A stretch of DNA of 64,000 nt from DAISJI01 sp964559835 (GTDB taxonomy: Bacteria > Acidobacteriota > Terriglobia > Terriglobales > Acidobacteriaceae), in NCBI GenBank assembly GCA_964559835.1, contig CAZLJE010000024.1:1-64000 (forward strand), given 5' to 3'. Under the pieces are notes generated by a model. It was not told where the DNA came from. It ran no database searches and saw nothing but the letters and a program-made list of their open reading frames with translations. Shown here piece after piece: positions 1 to 8,706 of this stretch. Made by a program: the position numbers and the translations under genes. How positions within the stretch are numbered: position 1 is the stretch's first letter; every line of letters starts with the position of its first letter.

Positions 1-1393
1 GATGCTTCACGCGCTTGGTCCAGCTCAGGTTGCTGACGTGGACCAGGCCGTCGATTCCATCCTCGATCTCGATGAAGGCGCCGAAGTCGGTCAGGTTGCG
101 GACCTTGCCTTCGACCGTCGAGCCCACCGGATACTTGTCGTGCAGCGTCTCCCACGGATTCGACTCGAGCTGCTTCAGGCCTAGCGAAATGCGGCGCTCG
201 CCGGGATTCACGTTCAGCACGACCGCTTCGACTTCCTGGCCGACGTTAACCAGCTTCGACGGATGCTTCATCCGCTTCGACCAGGTCATCTCGCTGACGT
301 GCACCAAACCCTCGATGCCCTGTTCGAGCTCGATGAACGCTCCGTAATCGGTGACGCTGATGACGCGCCCCTTCACATGCGCGCCGATCGGGTAGCGCTC
401 GCTGGCGTCCATCCACGGGTCCGGCGTGAGCTGCTTGAATCCGAGCGATACGCGCTGCTTGTCCTTATCAAACTTCAGGACCTTCACCTGGATCTGGTCG
501 CCGACATTGACCAGGTCGCGCGGATGCGTCAGGCGTCCCCAGCTCATGTCGGTGATATGCAGCAGCCCGTCGATACCGCCCAAGTCCACGAACGCTCCGT
601 AATCGGTGAGGTTCTTCACCGTGCCGGTCATGATGGCGTCCTCGTGCAACTGCTCGAGGGTGTGCGAGCGCTTCTCGCCGACTTCCTCTTCCAGTAGCTG
701 CTTGCGCGAGACCACGATATTGCCGCGTTTCTTGTTCAACTTGATGACGCGGACTTCCAGCTCGTGGCCCTTCATGCCGTCGAGGTTGCGCACCGGGCGC
801 AGGTCCACCTGCGATCCGGGCAGGAAAGCCTTGGCGCCGTTCAGGTCGACCGTCAGGCCGCCCTTGATGCGCTCGGTGACGATGCCCTTGATCGGCGTCT
901 TGTCGTTGTAGGCCTTCTCGATGTCGTCCCAGGCGCGGAGGCGCTGTGCGCGCTCGTGCGAGAGCTTGGTGTAACCCTCTTCCGTCTCGCCTTTATCGAC
1001 CATGACGTCGATCGAGTCGCCGGGCTGGAACTTCACGTTGCCTTCGTGGTCCTGCACCTGCGCGATCGGCACCATGCCCTCGGACTTCGAGCCGATGTCG
1101 ACGACCACATGGGTCGGCGTAACCTTCAGGACGGTGCCCTTGATGACGCGGTCCTCGTGGGACTGCATCTCGGCTTCCTGCTCGGCGGTGAAGTTCTCGA
1201 GCGCGGTGGCGAAATCGTCCGGCGACATTTCCTTCGTCGGCTCCTTCTTCGCTTCGGCGGCCGTTTCGGCGCTTCCAGCCTGGGATTCAGCGGGGGCAGC
1301 ACTCTGCGGGCTGGTATGTTCCTGGTTTTCAGCAGTGGGCTGCGCTACGGTGGAGGTTTCGGAATCGTTAGAAGTATGTTCGTTCAAAATCAT
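1..1393 (-). CDS. rpsA: 30S ribosomal protein S1, C-terminus beyond window edge
   Basis: Ribosomal protein S1 binds mRNA on the small ribosomal subunit and helps initiate translation. The minus-strand frame is open from an ATG at 1391-1393 to the window edge, giving 464 visible residues. An acidic N-terminal extension of about 80 residues, rich in Ser, Thr, Ala and Glu, precedes tandem S1 (OB-fold) repeats at roughly 83-148, 166-230, 250-320, 335-405 and 422 onward. Repeat signatures such as DYGAFVDLGGIDGLLHI and TDYGAFIELEQGIEGLVHV are clear. A purine-rich GGGAAG lies just upstream of the start. The gene is cut inside its fifth repeat by the window, not broken. Confidence 0.96.
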   Translation of the reverse strand, partial: MILNEHTSNDSETSTVAQPTAENQEHTSPQSAAPAESQAGSAETAAEAKKEPTKEMSPDDFATALENFTAEQEAEMQSHEDRVIKGTVLKVTPTHVVVDIGSKSEGMVPIAQVQDHEGNVKFQPGDSIDVMVDKGETEEGYTKLSHERAQRLRAWDDIEKAYNDKTPIKGIVTERIKGGLTVDLNGAKAFLPGSQVDLRPVRNLDGMKGHELEVRVIKLNKKRGNIVVSRKQLLEEEVGEKRSHTLEQLHEDAIMTGTVKNLTDYGAFVDLGGIDGLLHITDMSWGRLTHPRDLVNVGDQIQVKVLKFDKDKQRVSLGFKQLTPDPWMDASERYPIGAHVKGRVISVTDYGAFIELEQGIEGLVHVSEMTWSKRMKHPSKLVNVGQEVEAVVLNVNPGERRISLGLKQLESNPWETLHDKYPVGSTVEGKVRNLTDFGAFIEIEDGIDGLVHVSNLSWTKRVKH

Positions 1394-1753
1394 TTTTTGT
1401 TCTTCCCACCCGCACCTCGGCGCGCGTGTGGGGACCGGTGATTTAGTGCGGACAGCTGGGCGAACTGCGTCGGGGAATTGGATCCAGCGGCCGGAATCCT
1501 GAAGCAGCCGAAGCGCACTCCAGAACCCTCCGACTATAACAACCGCCACAGAGGGGTGTCAAACCAACCACCGTCACAAATGCGTCGCCAGTCGCCAGCT
1601 TTCATGCGGCTCCGCTGCAGCAACGCAGCCATTGATTCTGTGCGGTTTAGCCAACGCAAACAACGCCGCCGAACACGCCTGGCTGTGGCGCACGAACGAT
1701 TGATTTTTCCGCTAGCTGGCGACCGCTGGCGGGCGACTGTTATCTTTGCGCGC
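1394..1753. other. Divergent intergenic region between rpsA and the HIT gene
   Basis: This gap must carry promoters for both rpsA (leftward) and the HIT gene (rightward). An open frame extends leftward from the HIT start to 1478, but it shows no family features and I treat it as non-coding. I see no convincing sigma-70 hexamers, RNA gene or repeat. Confidence 0.5.
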
Positions 1754-2233
1754 ATGGATTATCTCTGGACCCCGTGGCGCTACGCTTACATCTGCAACGC
1801 GGAAAAGATCGAGGGCTGCGTTTTCTGCGAATTGCCGAGGAAGAGCGACGAAGATGCGCTCATCGTCCATCGCGCGAAGCACTGTTTCATCATCCTGAAC
1901 GCATTTCCCTACACTTCGGGCCACGTGATGGTGGTGCCGTACGCGCACCTCGACCGCTTGGACAAGCTGCCCACGGACGCCGCGCACGAAATGATCGAGC
2001 TATCGCGAAAAATGGAGACGGTTCTAGGCGCGGTGTACAAGCCCGACGGCATCAATCTGGGGATGAACATCGGTGCGGCCGCCGGCGCCGGCGTTGCGGG
2101 TCACATCCACATGCACATTCTGCCCCGCTGGGTGGCCGACGCAAACTTCGTCTCAGTCATCGGCGAGACGCGGGTCTTGCCGGAAGATTTGAAGACTACG
2201 TGGAAGCGTCTACGAGAAGCCTTCCGCCCGTAA
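1754..2233 (+). CDS. HIT-family hydrolase or Ap4A phosphorylase-like protein
   Basis: HIT proteins are nucleotidyl hydrolases or transferases acting on dinucleoside polyphosphates and AMP conjugates. From ATG 1754 the protein is 159 residues and opens with MDYLWTPWRYAYI, the usual start of the bacterial Ap4A phosphorylase-like branch. A C-x2-C pair (GCVFCEL) near residue 25 may bind zinc. The histidine triad GHIHMHILPRW lies near residue 118, with the central His as nucleophile. The frame is open further upstream to 1478, but that extension lacks conserved sequence, so I chose 1754. It runs divergently from rpsA. The natural substrate cannot be told from sequence. Confidence 0.9.
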   Translation: MDYLWTPWRYAYICNAEKIEGCVFCELPRKSDEDALIVHRAKHCFIILNAFPYTSGHVMVVPYAHLDRLDKLPTDAAHEMIELSRKMETVLGAVYKPDGINLGMNIGAAAGAGVAGHIHMHILPRWVADANFVSVIGETRVLPEDLKTTWKRLREAFRP

Positions 2234-2254
2234 CATCGGCGTCCCGCCGGTCAC
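2233..2254. repeat. REP-like palindrome directly after the HIT stop codon
   Basis: This 22-nt element contains the hairpin core GGCGTCCCGCC. It begins on the last base of the HIT TAA stop codon and is repeated base for base at 12813-12834, after the ADOP permease. Confidence 0.75.
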
Positions 2255-2264
2255 TCCGATGCGG

Positions 2265-2300
2265 CCTAAGCCCTGAGCCCTACGCCCGAAGCCCTGCTTC
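2265..2300. repeat. Period-7 intergenic array
   Basis: Five consecutive 7-mers, CCTAAGC, CCTGAGC, CCTACGC, CCGAAGC and CCTGCTT, fill the gap between the HIT gene and the CDF exporter. The array runs into the exporter's stop codon at 2299. Confidence 0.8.
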
Positions 2301-3240
2301 AGTGCCGATGCTTATGCCGGTGCGGCTCGATGGGAACGATGACGCAGCCGTGCGCGACTTCGCAGACCGCGTGTTCGAACTGGATAGTCGTGTGGTCGAT
2401 GTGGAACTTCTCCCGCAGACGGTCCCTCACGTTGCGCAGGATCGCGTCGCTTTCCGACGGCGGAATATCGGCGATGCTGATGTGGCACGACAGAGCGTTC
2501 ACGCCGCTTCCGATGGACCACACGTGCAGGTCGTGGACGTCGTTCACGCCCGCCAGCGCTCTCAAGTCTTCGGCGAGCAGCGCGGGGTCGATGCCGTGCG
2601 GCGTCCCTTCCAGCAGGATGTTCAGCGTTTCGCGGATGATGCCGAACGATGACCAAAGAATCATCGCGCCGATGCCGAACGAAAGCGCCGGATCGATCCA
2701 TTCCTGTCCCGTCACCAGGATCGCCCAGCCCCCGATGATGACGGCCGCGGTGGAAAGCGCGTCGCCGAGCATGTGCACGAACGCACTGCGGATATTGAGG
2801 TCCTTGCTGCCGCGGAAGAGCATCGCGGAGATGACACCATTCACGGCGACACCCGCCGCCGCGGCCCAGATCATCGTCGCCGGATGGACGTGCTCGGGCG
2901 CGATGAGTCGCCTCGCGGCTTCGTAGAAGATATAGAACGCCACCGCCACGAGCGTGATGGCGTTAACGAACGCGGCCAGCACCCCGGCACGGCTGTAGCC
3001 GAAACTGCGTCGCGTGCTCGCCGGACGCGCTCCCAGATAAACCGCCAAGAGCGATAACAGGAGGGCAAGAAAGTCCGAGACGTTGTGGCCAGCCTCCGAA
3101 AGCAGCGCCAGGCTGTGCGCGCGCACGCCGGTGATCACCAGCAGGACGATGTAGGCGAATGTTATGACCAGGGAGATCTGGAGCACTCGCGAGGTTCCAC
3201 CGCCATGGGAGTGGGGTTCCGCGGGCGAATGCATATGCAT
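2299..3240 (-). CDS. Cation diffusion facilitator metal exporter
   Basis: CDF proteins export Zn2+, Co2+, Cd2+ or similar divalent cations from the cytoplasm in exchange for protons. This 313-residue protein has a His-rich N-terminus (MHMHSPAEPHSHGGG) typical of CzcD/ZitB-type members and about six transmembrane segments. The HxxxD metal-site pairs are in TM2 (SEAGHNVSD, near residue 53) and TM5 (HMLGDALST, near residue 156). A cytoplasmic domain from about 215 ends in a second His-rich tail (EPHRHKHRH). It stands alone and convergent with the HIT gene. Zn2+ is the likeliest substrate, by inference. Confidence 0.94.
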   Translation of the reverse strand: MHMHSPAEPHSHGGGTSRVLQISLVITFAYIVLLVITGVRAHSLALLSEAGHNVSDFLALLLSLLAVYLGARPASTRRSFGYSRAGVLAAFVNAITLVAVAFYIFYEAARRLIAPEHVHPATMIWAAAAGVAVNGVISAMLFRGSKDLNIRSAFVHMLGDALSTAAVIIGGWAILVTGQEWIDPALSFGIGAMILWSSFGIIRETLNILLEGTPHGIDPALLAEDLRALAGVNDVHDLHVWSIGSGVNALSCHISIADIPPSESDAILRNVRDRLREKFHIDHTTIQFEHAVCEVAHGCVIVPIEPHRHKHRH

Positions 3241-3621
3241 GGGTTTAGTGTAAGGCCTATCCCGGTCCCCTCCAACTACCCGGAAGTAACTCGGTACTTA
3301 ATCCTTTAGGACAGCAGCCGCGATGGGCAATAACGGCACGGAAATGCCAATCCCCGGCGTATAGCAGTCACGCAGGCATCGGGCGTTCCCGTCGCACTAA
3401 GACGTCCTCAGTAACCATCTGGTTCTGCGGGTGTTAGAGCCGCGCCGCCCAACCAGTTCTGGCGTTGCTTGGCGCATGGCGTGCTGCATAAATATCGGAA
3501 GCGGTTCGTGTATCGCAAATGACGTGAACTGCGACGTGCGCTGCCGCCCCGATAAAGGGCTTCGTCTGCGGGCAAGAGATCAAGCACCGCAAAGATCGAT
3601 TCACTGGGAGAACCAAAGAAA
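3241..3621. other. Intergenic region upstream of the BON-domain gene
   Basis: About 380 bp separate the CDF start from the BON gene. Short frames on both strands have no recognisable protein features. Small self-complementary stretches occur near 3415-3470. I see no RNA gene; the region presumably holds divergent promoters. Confidence 0.4.
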
Positions 3622-4875
3622 ATGAGAAACCGCACATTGATGTTACTTTTCGTGCTGGCGCTGTCCGCAGCTGTGGCACTGGCGCAGACCAGTAACACAC
3701 CCTCGAGCACCAGTTCGGACCCGAGCCAATCCTCGTCTCACCAGATGGGCTCAACCTCCTCCACTCAAAGCCAGTCCTCGACCGACATGTCGACGGACAA
3801 CAACAAGAAAGATTCGAAGAACGCCAGCGTCGACGACGAGTCGCTGCACCGCCAGGTCCACGAACAGCTCGCCTCCAACCCCGACCTGCAGAACGTGCAG
3901 ATCACGGTGAAAAACGGAACCGTCACGCTGGAAGGCACCGTCCCCAAAAAAGATGACAAGAACGAAGCCAAGAAACTGGCCAAGTCCGTCCCGGGCGTGA
4001 AGAACGTCAAGGAACACCTGACCGTGAACGCGAACGCCTCGGCTTCGATGGACAATTCCGGCGCCAGCGGCACTGCCAGCGCGACTACCGGCAACCCGGG
4101 TAGCGCGGCGGGCGAAGCTTCGCAGAGCGGCATCGCGGCCAATGCCGGCGCTGCGCCCGGCAGCGCGCAGACCACACCTGGCGTAGCGGGCGAAGCCAGC
4201 GCGAGCCAGCAGTCGACCACCAGCTCCGCGACCAGCACCGAGTCGCAGAATCCGGCGTCTTCGGCGTCTTCCAGCAGCATGCCCAGCTCGAGCGCGGCGC
4301 CCGGCACCGCCGGACAGAACCCGTCTTCGAGCAGCACCATGCCCGGATCGCCGAGTTCTTCGTCTTCGGCGAATTCGTCGGTGGCCACACCGTCGAGCAC
4401 CAATCCGGACGTGAGCTCGGCTCAGCAGTCGCAGCAGTCCACCGGCACGGCGGCTTCGAATGCTACCGCCCCTGGAACCACCAAGGCAAACCAGCCCTCC
4501 ACGGCGACGGGGCAGAGCGGCATCAGTACTAACCAGAACCCGAGCAACAACGCGTCCTCTGGGATGGCGAATGAAGCTGCCCCCACCGGTCAAGCGGCCG
4601 GCCAGAACGACACCGACCAGATGAAGTCGCAGATCGAGAACGCCCTGAAGAACGAACCCACGCTGAGCAGCAGCAACGTGATGGTCAACGTGACCGACAG
4701 TAAGATCGAACTGAGCGGCAACGTTGCGAGCGGTAAGGACAAGCAGACCGCCAAGCGGATCGCCCAGTCGTACGCGGGCAATCGCAAGGTAGTCGACAAA
4801 ATCACGGTCAGCGGCATGGGGAAGGGTGCTAGCACCTCCCCCAGCAGCACCACTACTCCTCCTCCGCAGCTGTAA
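3622..4875 (+). CDS. Secreted protein with two BON domains and a long low-complexity linker
   Basis: BON domains are small alpha/beta modules thought to bind phospholipid or envelope partners, as in OsmY. The 417-residue product starts with a signal peptide (MRNRTLMLLFVLALSAAVAL, cut near AQ). BON 1 is at about 72-135 (QVHEQLASNPDLQNVQITVK, GTVTLEGTVPKKDDKNEAKK). BON 2 is at about 330-400 (QIENALKNEPTLSSSNVMVN, KIELSGNVASGKDKQ). Between them lie some 195 residues almost wholly of Ser, Ala, Gly, Thr, Pro, Gln and Asn. It is a single gene closed by its own terminator. The linker probably acts as a flexible spacer in the periplasm. Confidence 0.9.
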   Translation: MRNRTLMLLFVLALSAAVALAQTSNTPSSTSSDPSQSSSHQMGSTSSTQSQSSTDMSTDNNKKDSKNASVDDESLHRQVHEQLASNPDLQNVQITVKNGTVTLEGTVPKKDDKNEAKKLAKSVPGVKNVKEHLTVNANASASMDNSGASGTASATTGNPGSAAGEASQSGIAANAGAAPGSAQTTPGVAGEASASQQSTTSSATSTESQNPASSASSSSMPSSSAAPGTAGQNPSSSSTMPGSPSSSSSANSSVATPSSTNPDVSSAQQSQQSTGTAASNATAPGTTKANQPSTATGQSGISTNQNPSNNASSGMANEAAPTGQAAGQNDTDQMKSQIENALKNEPTLSSSNVMVNVTDSKIELSGNVASGKDKQTAKRIAQSYAGNRKVVDKITVSGMGKGASTSPSSTTTPPPQL

Positions 4876-4892
4876 CGCGGAACAGAACGAAC

Positions 4893-4927
4893 AACGGCCC
4901 GCAGCGATGCGGGCCGTTTTCATTTTT
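4893..4927 (+). terminator. Rho-independent terminator of the BON gene
   Basis: A perfect 8-bp stem, CGGCCCGC (4895-4902) with GCGGGCCG (4909-4916), closes a 6-nt loop. It is followed by TTTTCATTTTT, 20 nt after the stop codon. Confidence 0.93.
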
Positions 4928-4965
4928 GATTTAGCGATTTATTGCTGGTCGTCTTCCAGGATCGA

Positions 4966-5008
4966 CCTGACACCTGACACCTGAAGCCTGACACCTGCCA
5001 CCTAGAAC
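4966..5008. repeat. Period-7 intergenic array (CTGACAC type)
   Basis: Six consecutive 7-mers, CTGACAC, CTGACAC, CTGAAGC, CTGACAC, CTGCCAC and CTAGAAC, end inside the last codons of the alkyltransferase gene. They supply its stop codon (TAG on the minus strand). Confidence 0.85.
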
Positions 5009-5475
5009 AGCCGCGCGCCTTCGAGCCTCAGCAGCTCTTCCTTGAGTTCCAGCCCGCCGCCATAGCCGCACAGTGTTCCGTCCGACGCGATAACGCGGTG
5101 GCAGGGCACGATGATGGCGATCGGATTTTGGCCGTTCGCCAGTCCAACGGCGCGCACCGCATTGCGGTTTCCGACCGCTTCGGCGATCTGCCGGTAGGAC
5201 CGCGTCTGGCCGTACGGGATCTTCAGCAGTTCGTGCCAGCAGCGCTTCTGAAACTCTGTTCCACGGATGTCCAACGGGACCGTGAACTCCTCACGCTTTC
5301 CTGCGAAGTACTGCTCGAGTTCCTTACGGCACGCGGCGAATCGTCTCGGATCTTCTGCCGCCTCGGGGTGCTTCCTCTTCCCAAACTCCAGCGCGACGAG
5401 TCCGCGCTCAGACGCGACCAGAGTTAGTGGTCCGATCGGCGAATCGTATGTCGAGGAATAGAGTTGTTCAGCCAC
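5002..5475 (-). CDS. ogt: Methylated-DNA--protein-cysteine S-methyltransferase
   Basis: This suicide enzyme repairs O6-alkylguanine by transferring the alkyl group to its own cysteine. The 157-residue protein has the catalytic motif PCHRV (IIVPCHRVIASDG, near residue 122). The DNA-binding helix-turn-helix around GQTRSYRQIAEAVGNRNAVR precedes it, and the C-terminal GYGGGLELKEELLRLE block is typical. The short N-terminal ribonuclease-like fold is kept, so length is normal for Ogt/MGMT. The stop codon lies within a heptad repeat. Confidence 0.95.
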   Translation of the reverse strand: MAEQLYSSTYDSPIGPLTLVASERGLVALEFGKRKHPEAAEDPRRFAACRKELEQYFAGKREEFTVPLDIRGTEFQKRCWHELLKIPYGQTRSYRQIAEAVGNRNAVRAVGLANGQNPIAIIVPCHRVIASDGTLCGYGGGLELKEELLRLEGARLF

Positions 5476-5493
5476 TCAGCGAATGGTAGCAAA

Positions 5494-5543
5494 CGTATTC
5501 CGTAGTGACGTGTACCGTCCCGGAATACGAAATACGGAATACG
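5494..5543. repeat. Inverted GTATTCC/GGAATAC period-7 element
   Basis: CGTATTCCG at 5494-5502 is complementary to CGGAATACG at 5521-5529 and 5535-5543. The right side is a 7-bp array (GGAATAC, GAAATAC, GGAATAC) followed by six T residues, so a hairpin resembling a plus-strand terminator can form. The only genes flanking it are on the minus strand. Confidence 0.75.
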
Positions 5544-5549
5544 CTTTTT

Positions 5550-6968
5550 TCAGTCTGCTGCCGCCGAGTTATTCGCCCGCCGCAGACGCAATGGCGTCTT
5601 CACCGGAGCCGAGTCGGGACGGCCGACGCTGGAATAGATGAATCCGGCCTTCGCCATCTTCTCGGGCGAGTACAGGTTCCGTCCGTCGATCACGATGGGG
5701 TACCGCAGCAACGAGTAGAGCCGGTCAAGGTCCAGTTCGGCGAACTCCTCCCAGTCGGTCAGGATCAGGAGCGCGTCGGCATCGGTACAGGCGTCGTACG
5801 CGGAGCTGGCCAGGCGAACTCGTTCCGGCACCTCTGCTTTCGCCTTCTCCAGGGCGGCGGGGTCGTACGCCGTCACCTGGCAACCCTCATCGCTGAGCAT
5901 GCGAATGACATGGAGCGCGGGCGACTCGCGCATGTCGTCGGTCCCGCCTTTGAACGCGAGGCCAAGCACCGCCAAGTGCTTGCCGCGGAGCGTCCAGAGC
6001 GCGGACCGTACCTTGTGTACGAAGCGGACGCACTGCTCGTTGTTGATGCGCATGACCTCGTCGAGCAGCCGGAAGTCATATCCGCATTCGCGGGCGACGG
6101 CGCGAAATGCCTTCAGGTCCTTGGGGAAGCAGGAGCCGCCGTATCCGATGCCGGGTGACAGGAAGCGGCTGCCGATGCGCGAATCCGCTCCGATGCCCTC
6201 GCACACCTGCTCGACGTCGGCTCCCACACTCTCGCAGATGTTCGCGACGGCGTTGATGAACGAGATCTTCATCGCCAGGAACGCGTTCGATGCTTGCTTG
6301 ATCAGTTCGGCGCTGCGGCTGCCGGTCACGATCACTCGCGGAAGCGCGCGCGCGTCGTCCGGCGCCGGGACGGCGTTCTTGTTTTTCTGGTACCGCCCTG
6401 ACGTGAGTGGTTCGTAGATCTCGGCCAGGGTAGCGGCGGCGAACTTCGTGTCGGCGCCGAGCACGATGCGATCTGGATAGAGAAAGTCGGTGACCGCCGT
6501 GCCTTCCCGCAGGAACTCCGGATTCGAAGCGATCTCGTAGCCCGCATCGGGCGCGCCATTCAGCCGCATGATCTTGCGGATCCATTCGCTGGTGCAGACC
6601 GGCACGGTGCTCTTCTCGACCACCAGCCTGGGTGTGCCGTCGACCGCCTCGGCGATGCTCCGGCTCACGGCTTCCACCTGCGACAGATCGCAGTCTCCGT
6701 TGGCGCCGGCGGGGGTTCCGACCGCGATGAAGATCACCGGACAGTCCTTCACCGCCTCTTCCAGCGAGGTACTGAACCGGACCCGCTCGCCGCGATGGCG
6801 GCTGAGCAGTTCCGGAAGGAACTTCTCGTGGATGGGGACCTCGCCGCGTACCAGCGCCGCGATCTTGCGCTGGTCGTTATCGACGCAGATGACTTCGTGC
6901 CCCAACTCCGCAAAACACGCGGCCGCTACGAGTCCGACGTACCCTGAACCGACAATCGCGATATTCAT
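5550..6968 (-). CDS. ugd: UDP-glucose 6-dehydrogenase
   Basis: Ugd oxidises UDP-glucose twice with NAD+ to UDP-glucuronate, a precursor for surface polysaccharides. The 472-residue protein begins with the Rossmann motif (IVGSGYVGLVAAACFAELGH). The catalytic-cysteine loop is GYGGSCFPKDLKAF near residue 285, and the C-terminal UDP-binding domain (LGLAFKGGTDDMRESPALHV) follows. Length fits the family. No other polysaccharide genes are nearby. Two 12-bp direct repeats lie upstream at 7129-7169. Confidence 0.95.
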   Translation of the reverse strand: MNIAIVGSGYVGLVAAACFAELGHEVICVDNDQRKIAALVRGEVPIHEKFLPELLSRHRGERVRFSTSLEEAVKDCPVIFIAVGTPAGANGDCDLSQVEAVSRSIAEAVDGTPRLVVEKSTVPVCTSEWIRKIMRLNGAPDAGYEIASNPEFLREGTAVTDFLYPDRIVLGADTKFAAATLAEIYEPLTSGRYQKNKNAVPAPDDARALPRVIVTGSRSAELIKQASNAFLAMKISFINAVANICESVGADVEQVCEGIGADSRIGSRFLSPGIGYGGSCFPKDLKAFRAVARECGYDFRLLDEVMRINNEQCVRFVHKVRSALWTLRGKHLAVLGLAFKGGTDDMRESPALHVIRMLSDEGCQVTAYDPAALEKAKAEVPERVRLASSAYDACTDADALLILTDWEEFAELDLDRLYSLLRYPIVIDGRNLYSPEKMAKAGFIYSSVGRPDSAPVKTPLRLRRANNSAAAD

Positions 6969-7128
6969 TTTTCCGTCTTGACGAGGGATTGTTGCTTGCC
7001 ATTTCTTTTCACATCAAATAATTGCCAAGCAACAAAGGTTACAGATGCCCCGCCGAAAGTGCAGGGATGTAAGTTTCGGACGCCGCGCGCGAAGATAAAT
7101 CAGCGGTGAATCCGAGTTCGTTGTGCGA

Positions 7129-7169
7129 CAAGATACGTCAGCACCGACATATCGCGTCAAGATACGTCA
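7129..7169. repeat. Direct repeat CAAGATACGTCA upstream of ugd
   Basis: The 12-mer occurs identically at 7129-7140 and 7158-7169, 29 bp start to start, in the 252-bp gap upstream of ugd. It could be a paired regulator site, but the distance to the ugd start (about 160 bp) is large. Confidence 0.5.
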
Positions 7170-7220
7170 TGTGAACTACGCGCGGTGCAAAGCTGCTCTG
7201 GACTTGGGTTTCCGGCCGCC

Positions 7221-8675
7221 TTAGTGAGCGCCCGCCACTTCATTCACGACGTCGTACAGCACGCGGAACCCGCGCCGGAGTTCCTCGACCCTTATGCGTT
7301 CGTTGTCACCGTGCTCGCTCGATCCCTCTTCCGGCGTCGCCGTGTAGGGCGAGTATCCGTAGCTGATCACGCCCAATTGCCGGAAGCGCTGGTTCTCGGT
7401 GTAGCCGCTGCTCATGCGCGGTACCACCGGCACCCCGGGAAAGTATTTTGACGCCGTCTTCCGGATCGCAGCCATCAGCGGCGTGTCGATGGGAGAGGCG
7501 TTCGCCGGCTGGAACTGCTCTTTGCGTAAGGGCTCGACCGTAACATTCGGATCGTTTACGACTTTCTTCATTACGTCGAGGAATGCCTGCGGATCGTCTC
7601 CGGGCAGCAGACGCACGTCCAGGTTCGCCCACGCTTCCGCCGGGATTACGTTCGTCTGCTTAGAACCCTCCAACATCGTCAGCGAGATCGTGTCGCGCAG
7701 CATGTAATTCAACGACGGGTCCTGCTCGACCTCTTTCTGGAACTCCGGGTCCTTCAACGACTGCCGCAGATTGCGGAACCACCGCGCCCGCTGGGGAGGC
7801 TCATACGCCGCCATGGCCGTCAGGAACTCGTCTGCGACCGGCAGCAGCTTCAATTCGGTTTGGTAGTCGAGGATCTTGTCCAGCGCGCGCACCAAGCGGT
7901 TCGGAGCGGAATCGGCGATTGGGCGCGAACCGTGGCCCGGCGTTCCGTGCGCCACAACGTGGATCCAGAACGGCGACTTCTCGGCGACGTCGATTCCGAT
8001 GTACCTGACCTGCCCGTTTTCCAGCGGGTTCTCGCCGCCTTCGGTCATGAGGTATTCGGGATTGCCCAGCAGCTCGCGCTGGTTCGCGATCATCCAGTCG
8101 GTGCCGCGGTCGTCCACTTCTTCATCGCCTGTCGCCAGCAAGATCACGTCGCGGTCGAGCGCAACCTTCTCTCGTTTCAGCATCACCATGACCACCAGCT
8201 GCGCCAAGCCCTCGCTCTTCATGTCCTGCGCGCCGCGCCCGTACATCGCGCCATCGACCACCTCCGCGCTGAACGGCGGCACCTTCCAATGTGTTGGATC
8301 GCTGGTGACAACGTCTTCGTGACTGAGCAGGATCAGCGGACGTTTCTTATTGGCGCTCGTCGCCGGAATGCGCGCCCAGATGTTTCCACGGCCGGGAGCG
8401 AACTCAAACGTGCGGTTCTCGATGCCTTCCTGGTCCAGGATCTTCTTGAACCAGGCGACCGCGCGGTCTTCATTGCCCGGCGGGTTCGTCGTGTCCACCT
8501 GGAGGTACTGCCGCATCCACTCGACGGCCAAGTCCGCGTATTGCCGCAGGTGTTCTGCGGGAATCGCGTCCGACGCAAGCGTCGGTTTCTGTGCTGCCGA
8601 TGGCGCCGGAACCTGCGCCGTAGCGCCAAAAGAAAGTAGGCAGAGAAGAAGTGAGAGCGAGAGCGTGCGATTCAC
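7221..8675 (-). CDS. Secreted M20-family metallopeptidase
   Basis: M20 enzymes are di-zinc exopeptidases that release residues from peptides or related amides. I start at GTG 8675, which gives a signal peptide (VNRTLSLSLLLCLLSFGATA); the upstream ATG at 8723 adds 16 residues with no signal character. Metal-site motifs are ILLSHEDVVTSD, MYGRGAQDMKSEGLAQ and LATGDEEVDDRG. An internal dimerisation domain spans roughly 240-360, and the last metal-binding region holds EEGSSEHGDNERI near the C-terminus. About 484 residues. Upstream lies the longest heptad array of the window. Confidence 0.9.
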   Translation of the reverse strand: MNRTLSLSLLLCLLSFGATAQVPAPSAAQKPTLASDAIPAEHLRQYADLAVEWMRQYLQVDTTNPPGNEDRAVAWFKKILDQEGIENRTFEFAPGRGNIWARIPATSANKKRPLILLSHEDVVTSDPTHWKVPPFSAEVVDGAMYGRGAQDMKSEGLAQLVVMVMLKREKVALDRDVILLATGDEEVDDRGTDWMIANQRELLGNPEYLMTEGGENPLENGQVRYIGIDVAEKSPFWIHVVAHGTPGHGSRPIADSAPNRLVRALDKILDYQTELKLLPVADEFLTAMAAYEPPQRARWFRNLRQSLKDPEFQKEVEQDPSLNYMLRDTISLTMLEGSKQTNVIPAEAWANLDVRLLPGDDPQAFLDVMKKVVNDPNVTVEPLRKEQFQPANASPIDTPLMAAIRKTASKYFPGVPVVPRMSSGYTENQRFRQLGVISYGYSPYTATPEEGSSEHGDNERIRVEELRRGFRVLYDVVNEVAGAH

Positions 8676-8706
8676 GCCCGCGATTGTAGCTGACTCCCGG
8701 CGGGCG

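Noticed and set aside
3751..4923. Long minus-strand frame opposite the BON gene
   Set aside because: Arg/Gly-rich shadow of the low-complexity linker, crossing the BON gene's own terminator.
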